64,000 bases of DNA from Roseateles terrae (lineage in GTDB: Bacteria > Pseudomonadota > Gammaproteobacteria > Burkholderiales > Burkholderiaceae_C). The position numbers and the translations under genes are program-made. The DNA lies in NCBI RefSeq assembly GCF_014192155.1, contig NZ_JACHXO010000001.1, forward strand, positions 1,080,069 to 1,144,068, read 5' to 3'. Numbering within the stretch: position 1 is the first letter of the stretch; each line of letters begins with the position of its first letter. This document shows, piece by piece, positions 10,962-19,980 of this stretch. A model generated the notes under the pieces. The model saw nothing but the letters and a program-made list of their open reading frames with translations, searched no databases and was not told where the DNA came from.

Positions 10962-13900
10962 TCAGTCCGCGATCCCCGGCGTCGGCGTGAAGCCGCCCGC
11001 GCCGGTCAGGCCACGGGACGCGTCGGCCGCCCCCGCACCGCCAGAGCGCTCACCCTGCGCCGCATGGAAGGTCTTCGCGCCCCGCACCAGGTAGGAGTAG
11101 ATCACCGGCACCACCACCAGCGTCAGCAGCGTCGAGGTGATCACCCCGCCGATGATGGCGCGGCCCATGGGTGCCTGGATCTCACCCCCGTCGTTCAGGG
11201 CGATCGCCATCGGCAGCATGCCGAACACCATCGCCGCCGTCGTCATGATGATGGGCCGCATCCGCACCAGCCCGGCCTGCAGCAGCGCCTCCGGAATGGA
11301 CAGGCCCTCCTTGCGAGCATGGTTGGCAAAGTCCACCAGCAGAATCGCGTTCTTCGTCACCAGGCCCATCAGCATCACCAGGCCAATCATCGAGAACACA
11401 TTCAGCGTCGTGTTCCAGAACAGCAGCGCCAGCATCACCCCGATCAGCGACAGCGGCAGGGACGCCATGATCGCAATCGGCTGCAGGAAGCTGGCGAACT
11501 GGCTGGCCAGCACGATGTAGATGAACACCAGCGCCAGGCCCATCGCCATCACCAGGCCGAGCATGAAGTCCGCCTGCTGCTTGCCGTCGCCGTCCACCAT
11601 GAAGCTGATGCCCGGGGGCAGCTCGGTCTCCTTGATCAGCTTCTGCACATCGGCATTCACATCGCCGGACGGACGACCCTGCACGCCGGCATACACCGCT
11701 TCACGGCGTTGCAGGTTCTGGCGGCGGATCACCTCGGGGTTGAACACCTCTTCCAGTGTGGCGACCTGCTCCAGCGACACCGGCGAGCCGTCCTTCGCAA
11801 AGGCGACCGGCAGGCGGCGCATCTGCTCCAGGTTCTGACGTTGGTCCTTGGGCAGGCGCAGCAGCACCTCCACCTGGTTGCCGTCCGGTGTGGTCCAGTA
11901 GGTGGCCACCTCGCCGTTGACGTACGCATGCAGGGACGAGGCCACCATTGGCGCATTCAGGCCCAGCTCACGCACGGCCGAGTCTTTCAGACGCACGGCA
12001 TAGGTCGGCACGCCGGGCTTGACGGTGGTGTCCACATCCACCGCGCCCTTGATCTTCTTGACCTTCTCGGCGAAGTCCTTGGCTACCTGGGTCAGCACCT
12101 GCGGGTCGCTGCCCAGGATGGTGATCCACACCGGGCGGTTGAAACCGACGCTCACTTCCACGCCCGGAATGCGTGAGATTTCGGCGCGGATGGCGTTTTC
12201 CACCTCGTTCTGGCTGCGCTTGCGCTCCCGACGGTCCACCAGCGCGATGTTGAGCGACGCCTGGTTGCGCCCGGTGGACATGCCCTCCCCGCTGGCACCG
12301 ACCACCGTCGACACCGTCTTGACCTCCGGCATGCGGGCCAGGATCTCTTCCACCTGACGCACCTTGTTGTCGCCACGGTCGAGGCTGGTGGCCACCGGCA
12401 TGCGCAGGCTCAACTGGGTGAAGCCCTGGTCGGTTTGCGGCACGAATTCACCGCCGACCAGCGGCACCAGCATCAGCGCGCCGACAAAGCTGGCCACGCC
12501 GCCCAGGGTCACCAGGCCCCGCGGGGTGATGGTGGCCAGGCGCAGGCGCCGGGGCAATTGCCGCTGGCGTTCGCCATGGGCATCAAAAGGACGCGCCCAC
12601 ACCGGCACCGGCGGCACGAACAGCCGATACCGACGCCCCGAGAAGATCCAGCGGATGCTGACCTCATACCAGCGGTGCAGCACATCCATGCCGGCGTCGG
12701 TGGCGCGGATGAGATGGCCCACGCCCGGCACGCGCTTCAGGTGGGTCGAGGGCGGGTCATGCCACACCGAGGACATCATCGGATCGAGGGTGAAGCTGAC
12801 GAACAGCGACACCAGCACCGCCACCGCGACGGTGATGCCGAAGGGATAAAAGAACTTGCCGATCACGCCGCCCATGAAGGCGACCGGCACGAACACCGCG
12901 CAGATGGCGAAGGTGGTGGCCATCACCGCCAGGCCGATCTCGTTGGTGCCGTCCTCGGCGGCGCGGCGGTGGTCCTTGCCCATGCCCACATGCCGCACGA
13001 TGTTCTCCCGCACCACGATGGCGTCGTCGATCAGCAGGCCGATGCACAGGCTCAGCGCCATCATCGTCATGAAGTTCAGGGTGAAGCCGAAGGCATAGAC
13101 CGCGATGAAGCTGGAGATCACCGAGATCGGCAGCGTCAGCCCGGTGATCACCGTGGAGCGCCAGCTGTGCAGGAACAGGAAGACGATGGCCACCGTCAGC
13201 AAGGCGCCCTCCACCAGCGTGTGGCGCAGGCCCTTGAGCGAGTTCTTCACGAAGTCGCTGTTGGCATAGATCAGGCGCAGCTCCATGTCCTTGGGCAGCG
13301 TCTTGCGAAGCTCGTCCAGGGCCGACTGGATGGCTTCGCCGGTGGCGACGATGTTGGCGTCCTGCTGCTTGAAGATGTTGAAGTTGACCGCCGGCTGGCC
13401 GTTGATGCGGGCGATGGAGTCTTTTTCGCGCTCGCGCTCGACCAGCGTGCCGAGGTCACCAAGGGTCAGGTTCAGATCGCCGCGGCGGGCCACCACCACA
13501 TTGACGAATTCCTTGGGGTCCTTCACCTTGCCTTCCACCCGCAGCATGGTGTCGGTGGCGGCATTGGACAGCAGGCCGACCGGCGAGTCGGTATTGGCCT
13601 GATTCAGCGCGGTGGCGATCTGCGCCGGGGTGACGCTGTAGGCGCGTAGCCGCTGCGGGTCGAGGTCGATGCGCACTTCACGCAGCGCCAGACCGCCCAC
13701 GTCCACCCGGGCCACGCCTTCGACGCGGGACAGACGCTTGGAGACGACCAGGTCCGCCGTCATCGACAGCTCGCGCGGCGTGCGGGTCTTGCTGAGCAGC
13801 GCGGCCACGACCACCGGCTGGGCGTTGTCGCCTTGGAAACGGGAGACGGTGGGCGGCTTGGCGTCCTTCGGGAAGTTCGCCTGGGCCAGGGCCACCTGAT

Positions 13901-14228
13901 CCCGCACCTCCTGCATGGCGCGGTTCATGTCCACATTGAGACTGAACTCCACGCTGGCCTGCACCCGGCCTTCGAAGCTGCGAGACTGGATGCGGTCCAC
14001 ACCGGCGACGGTGTTCAGCGCTTCTTCCAGCGGCTTGGCAATCTCACGTTCGACGGCTTCCGGCGAGGCGCCGGGATAACGCACGTCGATCCAGGCGCCG
14101 GGCAGCGAGATGTCGGGCATCTGCTCGACGCCGAGCTTGGAGTAGGAGAACAGACCCAGCACACACAGGGCCACCATCACCATGGTGGCGAAGACCGGGT
14201 TCTGGATCGAGATACGGGTCATCCACAT
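10962..14228 (-). CDS. RND efflux transporter, inner-membrane pump (AcrB/HAE1 type)
   Basis: A 1088-residue proton-driven efflux pump with the standard duplicated 12-helix layout and two large periplasmic domains. The N-terminus (ISIQNPVFATMVMVALCVLG) and early porter segment (YPGASPEAVEREIAKPLEEAL) are typical. The proton-relay Asp pair appears in GLLIDDAIVVRENIVRH. The second half contains GLVTKNAILLVDFANHARK. It follows its adaptor gene by 37 bases, forming an adaptor-pump pair. No outer-membrane channel gene is adjacent, so a shared TolC-like protein is presumably used. The substrate cannot be predicted. Confidence 0.96.
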   Translation of the reverse strand: MWMTRISIQNPVFATMVMVALCVLGLFSYSKLGVEQMPDISLPGAWIDVRYPGASPEAVEREIAKPLEEALNTVAGVDRIQSRSFEGRVQASVEFSLNVDMNRAMQEVRDQVALAQANFPKDAKPPTVSRFQGDNAQPVVVAALLSKTRTPRELSMTADLVVSKRLSRVEGVARVDVGGLALREVRIDLDPQRLRAYSVTPAQIATALNQANTDSPVGLLSNAATDTMLRVEGKVKDPKEFVNVVVARRGDLNLTLGDLGTLVEREREKDSIARINGQPAVNFNIFKQQDANIVATGEAIQSALDELRKTLPKDMELRLIYANSDFVKNSLKGLRHTLVEGALLTVAIVFLFLHSWRSTVITGLTLPISVISSFIAVYAFGFTLNFMTMMALSLCIGLLIDDAIVVRENIVRHVGMGKDHRRAAEDGTNEIGLAVMATTFAICAVFVPVAFMGGVIGKFFYPFGITVAVAVLVSLFVSFTLDPMMSSVWHDPPSTHLKRVPGVGHLIRATDAGMDVLHRWYEVSIRWIFSGRRYRLFVPPVPVWARPFDAHGERQRQLPRRLRLATITPRGLVTLGGVASFVGALMLVPLVGGEFVPQTDQGFTQLSLRMPVATSLDRGDNKVRQVEEILARMPEVKTVSTVVGASGEGMSTGRNQASLNIALVDRRERKRSQNEVENAIRAEISRIPGVEVSVGFNRPVWITILGSDPQVLTQVAKDFAEKVKKIKGAVDVDTTVKPGVPTYAVRLKDSAVRELGLNAPMVASSLHAYVNGEVATYWTTPDGNQVEVLLRLPKDQRQNLEQMRRLPVAFAKDGSPVSLEQVATLEEVFNPEVIRRQNLQRREAVYAGVQGRPSGDVNADVQKLIKETELPPGISFMVDGDGKQQADFMLGLVMAMGLALVFIYIVLASQFASFLQPIAIMASLPLSLIGVMLALLFWNTTLNVFSMIGLVMLMGLVTKNAILLVDFANHARKEGLSIPEALLQAGLVRMRPIIMTTAAMVFGMLPMAIALNDGGEIQAPMGRAIIGGVITSTLLTLVVVPVIYSYLVRGAKTFHAAQGERSGGAGAADASRGLTGAGGFTPTPGIAD

Positions 14229-14265
14229 GGGGAATCCCTTCTTGTTTTGGTCGAGTCTTCAGGGA

Positions 14266-15417
14266 TCACTGGGTGGTGGCGCTGGCCGATGCACTGGCCA
14301 CGCTCGCCTTGGGCGCCACCACGGTGGCGGCCTGACCTTCCTTGAGGTTGTCGAAGCGGGCGCCAAGCACCTGCGAGTCCGGCGACAGGCCGGCGACGAC
14401 TTCCACCCGGCCCTCCCGCGGGTCGCGGCGGCCGGTGGTGACGATGCGGCGCACGAGGTTGCCCTTGTCGATCACCCAGACATGCTCCTGGCCGGAGACG
14501 CTGCCCAGGGCCGTCAGCGGGACGGTCATGCGCTGCTTGTCGTCCGGCATTTCGACGCGGGCCACGGCGTACTGACCGGCGCGAAAACGCTCACCGGGGT
14601 TGTCCAGCGTCAGGGTGACGCCGATGGAGCGGGTCCCCGGCTCCGCCGCGGGCGCGATGCGGGCGATGCGGGCCTCGACGGGCTTGTCGAAGCCTTCCAC
14701 CTGCATCTGGACGACCATGCCGGGCTTGAGGCGGCTCACCTCATGGGTGCCGACCAAGCCGGCGAGTTCCAGCCGGGAGAGGTCGACAATGGTCAGCACC
14801 TGCTGTTCTGCGGCCACCTTCTCGCCGGGCACCACATGGCGTTTGGACACAATGCCGTCGATGGGGGACAGCAAGGCGGCCTGGTTCAGCAGCACCCGGC
14901 TGGTGGCCAGCTGAGCCTGGGCGGACAGCATCTGGGCACGGGCGGTCTCCAGGGCGGAGCGGGAGTTGTCCAGGGCGGTGGGGGCGATAAAGTTCTGCGT
15001 GGCCAGGCCCTGGTTGGCTTTGTACTGGCGCTCGTACTGTTCATACTGGGCACGGGCGGATTCGACGCCTGCGTTGCGCTCGTCCACCTTGTGGCGCAGT
15101 TCCTCCAGGTCGAGTTGACCGAGGCTCTGGCCCGCCTTGACGCGGCTGCCCTCGCCCACCGACAGCGCCACCAGACTGCCCGACGCCTTGGCGCGGACGA
15201 TGACGGTGTTCGGCGCCACCAGCGGGCCGGAGAACTCGATCACCCCCGGCATGCTGGCTGGTGTCGGGCGCACCACTTCGCTGGCCTGGAACTCCAGGGG
15301 CGGCTTGCCAGCGTCCTTCTTGGGCTCCGGGGCGGCCTGGCGGCTGGTGGCAAAAACGGCGGCACCGCCCGCCAGAACGACCACGGCCAATCCGCCGACC
15401 CATACCTTCTTGCGCAT
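14266..15417 (-). CDS. RND efflux periplasmic adaptor subunit (membrane fusion protein)
   Basis: Links the inner-membrane pump to an outer-membrane channel. The start at 15417 (MRKKVWVGGLAVVVLAGGAA) gives an N-terminal signal anchor and has a strong GGGGGAG site upstream; the frame is open further upstream to 15558 but without family-like sequence. Features are a split lipoyl domain (VRAKASGSLVALSVGEGSRV early, LLSPIDGIVSKRHVVPGEKV later), a helical hairpin between the halves and beta-barrel segments after it. 383 residues. It is first in a two-gene operon with the pump. Confidence 0.94.
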   Translation of the reverse strand: MRKKVWVGGLAVVVLAGGAAVFATSRQAAPEPKKDAGKPPLEFQASEVVRPTPASMPGVIEFSGPLVAPNTVIVRAKASGSLVALSVGEGSRVKAGQSLGQLDLEELRHKVDERNAGVESARAQYEQYERQYKANQGLATQNFIAPTALDNSRSALETARAQMLSAQAQLATSRVLLNQAALLSPIDGIVSKRHVVPGEKVAAEQQVLTIVDLSRLELAGLVGTHEVSRLKPGMVVQMQVEGFDKPVEARIARIAPAAEPGTRSIGVTLTLDNPGERFRAGQYAVARVEMPDDKQRMTVPLTALGSVSGQEHVWVIDKGNLVRRIVTTGRRDPREGRVEVVAGLSPDSQVLGARFDNLKEGQAATVVAPKASVASASASATTQ

Positions 15418-15630
15418 GTTCTCCCCCAATCTCATGAACCGCTTCGTCGGACCCTGGGATCTGGTGCGACCCCACAACGAAGCTCGAATGCGGCGGAGTG
15501 TAGGAACCGGTTCCCCTCGTAGGGGGTGAACTGCGACGAATTGCAGATTGCGGAGCATGAACTGCTGAGGCGCTCCACGAGACGGCTTCAGCGGGACGCT
15601 TCAAAAACGTGGGGGGCGTGGTGGACTGCG

Positions 15631-15739
15631 GAGGAAGGAGCACGCCCAGGCACCTTTTGCTCCATGTCCCTTCTGTCCGGCTGCGCCGGCCATTCATTCC
15701 TTGACTTCCGCAAAAGGCACCTGGGCGCACTCCTTCCCG
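15631..15739. repeat. Long imperfect inverted repeat in the adaptor-aroC intergenic region
   Basis: The 394-base gap between the aroC stop and the adaptor start holds no convincing gene. Its main structure is a 30-base inverted repeat, arms 15631-15660 and 15710-15739, with 24 of 30 positions pairing around a 49-base spacer. The arms read GGAAGGAG..CGCCCAGG..CCTTTTGC, interrupted by paired 2-base mismatches. A small GC hairpin (CCGGC/GCCGG) lies within the spacer. It could act as the aroC transcript end or be a remnant of a mobile miniature element. The rest of the gap shows nothing else recognisable. Confidence 0.7.
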
Positions 15740-15811
15740 ATCGCGGTCTGCGGGAGAGGGCGGAGCACAGTGCGGAGCGCGCTGCTCCCTCCCCCGGGGA
15801 TCGCCGTCCGT

Positions 15812-16921
15812 TCAGGCTGCAGGTGGCCGCTGGGCGGCAATCGCGGCCATCGGCAGCTCGACATCCCCGCACTGCGCGCGGTCCATCAGCACATGGTCCA
15901 TGACCACCAGCGCCAGCATCGCCTCGGCGATCGGCGTGGCGCGAATGCCGACACAAGGGTCGTGACGGCCGAAGGTCTCCACCGAGGTCGGTTCACCGGC
16001 CCGGTTGATCGAGGCCTTGGGCGTGCGGATGGAACTGGTCGGCTTGATGGCGATCGACACCCGCAGGTCCTGGCCGCTGGAGATGCCGCCCAGCACCCCG
16101 CCCGCGTTGTTGCTGGCAAAACCTTCCGGCGTGAGCTCGTCGCCGTGCACGCTGCCGCGCTGGCGTACGCTCTCGAAGCCGGCGCCAATCTCCACACCCT
16201 TGACCGCATTGATGCCCATCATCGCGTAGGCAATGTCAGCGTCCAGCTTGTCGAACAACGGCTGGCCCAGGCCCGCCGGCATGCCGGTGGCTTCCACCAT
16301 CAGCCGGGCGCCCACCGAATCACCGTCCTTGCGCAGCTGGTCCATGTAGGCCTCCAGCGCGTCGATCTGGCTCGTGTTGGCGGCAAAGAACGGGTTCTGG
16401 CCGACGTGCTGCCAGCCCTCGAAAGCGATGTCGATCTCCCCCAGCGCGGTCATGCAGCCGCGGAATGCCACCCCCAGCTCCTGCGCCAGCCACTTGCGGG
16501 CCACCGCACCGGCCGCCACCATCGGGGCGGTCAGGCGGGCCGACGACCGGCCGCCCCCCCGGGGGTCGCGCAGGCCGTACTTGCGCCAGTAGGTGTAGTC
16601 CGCATGCCCCGGGCGGAAGGTGTCCAGGATGTTGCCGTAGTCCTTGCTGCGCTGGTCGACGTTGCGGATCAGCAGGCAGATCGGCGTACCGGTGGTCTGG
16701 CCCTCGTAGACGCCGGACAGGATCTCGACCTGGTCCGGCTCCTGCCGCTGCGTCACATGGCGGGAGGTGCCAGGGCGCCGACGGTCCAGCTCCGGCTGGA
16801 TGTCTTCCACCGACAGCGACAGCCCCGGCGGGCAGCCATCAATGACGCAGCCGATCGCCGGGCCATGGCTCTCGCCGAAATTGGTGACGCGAAACAAGCT
16901 GCCGAAGGTACTGCCGGACAT
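15812..16921 (-). CDS. aroC: Chorismate synthase
   Basis: Last step of the shikimate pathway: converts 5-enolpyruvylshikimate-3-phosphate to chorismate with reduced FMN. 369 residues. Family signatures seen are [19 protein letters not shown] near the N-terminus, the arginine-rich [11 protein letters not shown] segment and [15 protein letters not shown] near the C-terminus. The start at 16921 ([13 protein letters not shown]) matches the family; an in-frame upstream ATG would add 17 residues. It is downstream of the CBS-domain gene on the same strand but separated from it by a strong terminator, so it likely has its own promoter. Confidence 0.98.
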   Translation of the reverse strand: MSGSTFGSLFRVTNFGESHGPAIGCVIDGCPPGLSLSVEDIQPELDRRRPGTSRHVTQRQEPDQVEILSGVYEGQTTGTPICLLIRNVDQRSKDYGNILDTFRPGHADYTYWRKYGLRDPRGGGRSSARLTAPMVAAGAVARKWLAQELGVAFRGCMTALGEIDIAFEGWQHVGQNPFFAANTSQIDALEAYMDQLRKDGDSVGARLMVEATGMPAGLGQPLFDKLDADIAYAMMGINAVKGVEIGAGFESVRQRGSVHGDELTPEGFASNNAGGVLGGISSGQDLRVSIAIKPTSSIRTPKASINRAGEPTSVETFGRHDPCVGIRATPIAEAMLALVVMDHVLMDRAQCGDVELPMAAIAAQRPPAA

Positions 16922-17008
16922 CGAGGAACCTGCCAGGGCTGAAAAGGGAAGCATCGATTCTACGAGCGCCACCCGGGCGCCAGGCGCCCCAGCCCACCGT
17001 GCGGACGT

Positions 17009-17032
17009 AAAAACGGCCCCTCAAAGGGGCCG
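17009..17032 (-). terminator. Intrinsic terminator of the CBS-domain gene
   Basis: Reading the minus strand, CGGCCCC-TTTGA-GGGGCCG forms a perfect 7-base-pair hairpin followed directly by TTTTTA. It lies 42 bases after the CBS-domain gene stop and upstream of aroC. Confidence 0.9.
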
Positions 17033-17074
17033 ATTCAGGCAGCGATTGGGAAACCCAGGCTTCGCCGCGCGCCG

Positions 17075-17536
17075 TCAGGACGCCTGCGCCTGGCCGCCCT
17101 CTTCCGCCGGCCAGTCCCGGATGTAGGCCTTGAGCATGCGGTTTTCGAAGTCCTGGGCATCGACGACCGTCTTGGCTACGTCATAGAACGAGATGACGCC
17201 CATCAGCTGGCGCCCGTTCAGCACCGGCATGTAGCGGGCATGACGGCCCAGCATCATGCGGCGGACTTCATCGATTTCAGTGGCGGGGGTGCAGGTCAGC
17301 GGTGCGTCGTCCATGACGCTGCGAACCAGCGAGGTGCCCACGCTGCCCCCATTGCGGGTGATGGCCTGGATGACTTCGCGGAAGGTCAGCATGCCCACCA
17401 GATCGTCGAACTCGATCACCACCAGCGAGCCGATGTCGCGCTCGGCCATGGTGGTCACGGCGTCGGCCAAAGGCTGGTCGGGAGAGACGGTGAAGAGCGT
17501 GTTGCCCTTGACGCGCAGGATGTCGGAGACTTTCAT
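17075..17536 (-). CDS. CBS-domain pair protein
   Basis: A 153-residue protein made of two CBS domains (about residues 8-65 and 75-130), which usually bind adenosine nucleotides and regulate a partner. It has the pattern DIGSLVVIEFDDLVGMLTFRE in domain 1 and RHARYMPVLNGRQLMGVISF in domain 2. The start at 17536 (MKVSDILRVKGN) has GAGGGG just upstream. The same frame stays open far upstream through the antisense of metY, but that extension is a shadow. It is divergent from metY with 138 bases between. The partner is unknown. Confidence 0.93.
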   Translation of the reverse strand: MKVSDILRVKGNTLFTVSPDQPLADAVTTMAERDIGSLVVIEFDDLVGMLTFREVIQAITRNGGSVGTSLVRSVMDDAPLTCTPATEIDEVRRMMLGRHARYMPVLNGRQLMGVISFYDVAKTVVDAQDFENRMLKAYIRDWPAEEGGQAQAS

Positions 17537-17674
17537 GCCCCTCAACATAGCACACAATGCCCGCTGCAAGCGCGCCGCGCGGCAGGGACTGATCAAGATC
17601 ATCGCCCGATGCAGCGGATGCCCCACGAACAAGCGATGACGGCCGACCACGGCCGCAACGACAGGAGACATTTC

Positions 17675-18988
17675 ATGGCAGGTCCCGCCGACCCAGGCTT
17701 TGACACCCTTGCGCTGCATGCCGGCGCCAGCCCCGACCCGACCACCGGCGCCCGCGCCGTCCCGCTGCACCTGACGACCTCCTTTGTCTTCGAGAGCACC
17801 GAGCAGGCGGCCGGCCTCTTCAACATGGAGCGCAGCGGGCACGTCTATTCGCGCCTGTCCAATCCGACAACGGCCGTGCTCGAAGAACGCATCGCGGCAC
17901 TGGACGGCGGCGCCGGCGCGGTGGCCACGGCCAGCGGCCAGGCGGCGCTGCACCTGGCGGTGGCAACGCTGGCAGGCGCCGGCCATCACATCGTGGCTTC
18001 GTCTGCGCTGTACGGCGGCTCGCACAACCTGCTGCACTACACCCTGCGCCGCTTCGGCATCCACACCACCTTCGTCCCGCCCGGAGACCTGGACGCCTGG
18101 CGCAACGCCATTCGCCCCGAGACACGCCTGCTGTTGGGCGAAAGCCTCGGCAACCCAGGGCTGGATGTCCTGGACATCCCCGCCGTCGCCCAGATCGCCC
18201 ACGACGCCGGCCTCCCGCTGCTGGTCGACGCCACCTTCGTGACGCCCTACCTCCAGCAGCCGCTCGCGCTGGGTGCGGACCTGGTCTATCACTCCGCCAC
18301 GAAGTTCCTGTGCGGACACGGCACGGTGGTCGGCGGCCTGCTGGTCGATGGCGGCCGGTTCGACTGGGACGCTGCCCATGCAGCCAGCGGTGCCGAGCGC
18401 CGCTTTGCGGAGCTGTGCGAGCCGTATGACGGCTTCCACGGCATGGTGTTCAGCGAAGAGAGTTCCGTCGGCGCCTTCCTGCTGCGCGCCCGCCGCGAGG
18501 GCCTGCGCGACTTCGGCGCCTGCATGAGCCCGCACACCGCCTGGCTGATCCTGCAGGGCATCGAGACCCTGCCCCTGCGCATGCAGCGGCATGTGAGCAA
18601 TGCCCAGAAGGTGGCGGAGTTCCTCTCCACCCACCCCCTGGTCGCGCGGGTGGCTTATCCGGGCCTGTCCGATCATCGGGACCACGCGCTGGCCCAGCGC
18701 CTGCTGCCGCGCGGCAGTGGCGCCGTCTTCAGCTTCGACCTGAAGGGCGGCCGGGACCACGGCCGCAAGTTCATCGAATCGCTGCGGCTGTTCTCCCATC
18801 TGGCGAATGTGGGCGACGCCCGCTCGCTGGTCATTCATCCGGCGTCGACCACCCACTTCCGCATGGACGATGCAGCCCTCGCGGCATCCGGCATCGGCCC
18901 GGGCACCTTGCGCCTGTCGATCGGCCTGGAAGATCCGGACGATCTCATCGCAGACCTGACCGCAGCATTGAAGGGGGCCGCCAAATGA
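17675..18988 (+). CDS. metY: O-acetylhomoserine aminocarboxypropyltransferase (homocysteine synthase)
   Basis: PLP enzyme of the Cys/Met metabolism family that makes homocysteine from O-acetylhomoserine and sulfide (direct sulfhydrylation). 437 residues; the start at 17675 follows an AGGAG site. Family features are GFDTLALHAGASPDP at the N-terminus, SGHVYSRLSNPTTAVLEERI, the substrate/PLP Tyr in ALYGGSHNL and the PLP lysine in HSATKFLCGHGT. The length and N-terminus favour MetY over cystathionine gamma-synthase or the shorter MetZ. The downstream hydrolase gene overlaps its stop by four bases. Confidence 0.94.
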   Translation: MAGPADPGFDTLALHAGASPDPTTGARAVPLHLTTSFVFESTEQAAGLFNMERSGHVYSRLSNPTTAVLEERIAALDGGAGAVATASGQAALHLAVATLAGAGHHIVASSALYGGSHNLLHYTLRRFGIHTTFVPPGDLDAWRNAIRPETRLLLGESLGNPGLDVLDIPAVAQIAHDAGLPLLVDATFVTPYLQQPLALGADLVYHSATKFLCGHGTVVGGLLVDGGRFDWDAAHAASGAERRFAELCEPYDGFHGMVFSEESSVGAFLLRARREGLRDFGACMSPHTAWLILQGIETLPLRMQRHVSNAQKVAEFLSTHPLVARVAYPGLSDHRDHALAQRLLPRGSGAVFSFDLKGGRDHGRKFIESLRLFSHLANVGDARSLVIHPASTTHFRMDDAALAASGIGPGTLRLSIGLEDPDDLIADLTAALKGAAK

Positions 18989-19788
18989 AGATCAGCCTGG
19001 GCTCCCAGACCGCCTATGCCTACACCGGCGGAAAACCCTTCGACCCGGCGCTACCCTGCGTCGTGTTCACCCACGGTGCCTTGCACGATCACAGCGTGTG
19101 GACGCTGCTGGCGCGGTATCTGGCCCATCACGGCCATTCGGTCCTGGCGGTGGACCTGCCCGGCCATGGCCGCAGCGACGGCCCGCCCCTGCCCGATGTG
19201 GAGTCCCTGGGCGGCTGGGTGCTGGGGGTGATGTCCGCCGCCGGCGTCGAACGCGCCGCGCTGGTTGGCCATTCGATGGGCTCGCTGATTGCGCTGGAAG
19301 CGGCCGCGCAGGCGCCGGACCGTTGCTCGCGGCTGGTGATGGTGGGCACCGCCTGGCCGATGAAGGTGAGCGACGCGCTACTGAACACGGCACAGGAACA
19401 ACCGGAACAGGCGATGGCGATGGTGAATGCGTTCTCGCATTCGACGCTGGCCGCCAAGCCGTCCTATCCGGGACCGGGGGTGTGGCTGCATGGCGCCAAT
19501 CTGGCGCTGATGCAGCGGACGCAGGCGCGTGCTGCGGCGCACACCAACCTGTTTCTGCATGACTTCCAGGTGTGTGACCGCTACAGCGGCGCGCCGGCGG
19601 CTGCCGAACGGGTGAAGGCGCCGACACACCTGATCCTGGGCGCCAGGGATGTGATGACGCCGCCCAAGGCGGCGCGTCAGTTGTCCGAGATGCTGCGGGC
19701 GCAGGTACAGACGCTGCCGGCGGGTCATGCGCTGATGACCGAGGCGCCGGAAGCACTGCTGGCGGCGGTGCGGTCCGCGCTGGCATAA
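18985..19788 (+). CDS. Alpha/beta-fold hydrolase
   Basis: A 267-residue hydrolase with an HG oxyanion motif (FTHGALHDHS), nucleophile elbow GHSMGS (Ser97), an Asp candidate in LGARDVMTPP and the catalytic His in PAGHALMTEAP. Its ATG overlaps the metY TGA (ATGA), so it is translated with metY. The substrate is unknown; a role in methionine or sulfur metabolism is only suggested by the coupling. Confidence 0.9.
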   Translation: MKISLGSQTAYAYTGGKPFDPALPCVVFTHGALHDHSVWTLLARYLAHHGHSVLAVDLPGHGRSDGPPLPDVESLGGWVLGVMSAAGVERAALVGHSMGSLIALEAAAQAPDRCSRLVMVGTAWPMKVSDALLNTAQEQPEQAMAMVNAFSHSTLAAKPSYPGPGVWLHGANLALMQRTQARAAAHTNLFLHDFQVCDRYSGAPAAAERVKAPTHLILGARDVMTPPKAARQLSEMLRAQVQTLPAGHALMTEAPEALLAAVRSALA

Positions 19789-19794
19789 GGTCGC

Positions 19795-19912
19795 GCGCAG
19801 CGGGAAGCGCCGGGCGCAGCGGGATGGTCCCACGCGAGAGGCGTCGCGCGCAGCGGGATACGGCAACGCGGGAGGCGCCCGTGGCTCACGCCTGCGGATG
19901 AGGCCTGCGGAT
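19795..19912 (+). repeat. Cluster of short direct repeats after the hydrolase gene
   Basis: GCGCAGCGGGA occurs at 19795, 19814 and 19848. The last two are embedded in a degenerate 34-base duplication that also shares ACGCG-GAGGCG. GCCTGCGGAT follows twice (19890 and 19903). The stretch from 19789 to 19980 contains no gene. Confidence 0.75.
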
Positions 19913-19944
19913 AACGTCCCTGGGGGGTGCCCGTCGTTGGCGAC

Positions 19945-19963
19945 GGCCCGCCTCACGCGGGCC
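19945..19963. terminator. Hairpin between convergent genes, possible terminator
   Basis: GGCCCGC-CTCAC-GCGGGCC is a perfect 7-base-pair stem between the convergent hydrolase and tdh genes. There is no T-run on either side, so intrinsic termination is uncertain. Confidence 0.4.
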
Positions 19964-19980
19964 GACCGATCACCCTCGGT

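Noticed and set aside
17537-17674. A SAM-type riboswitch upstream of metY
   Set aside because: The divergent gap is only 138 bases and no conserved riboswitch core was recognised.
17537-18856. N-terminal extension of the CBS-domain frame
   Set aside because: It runs antisense through metY; only the part from 17536 has family sequence and a ribosome site.
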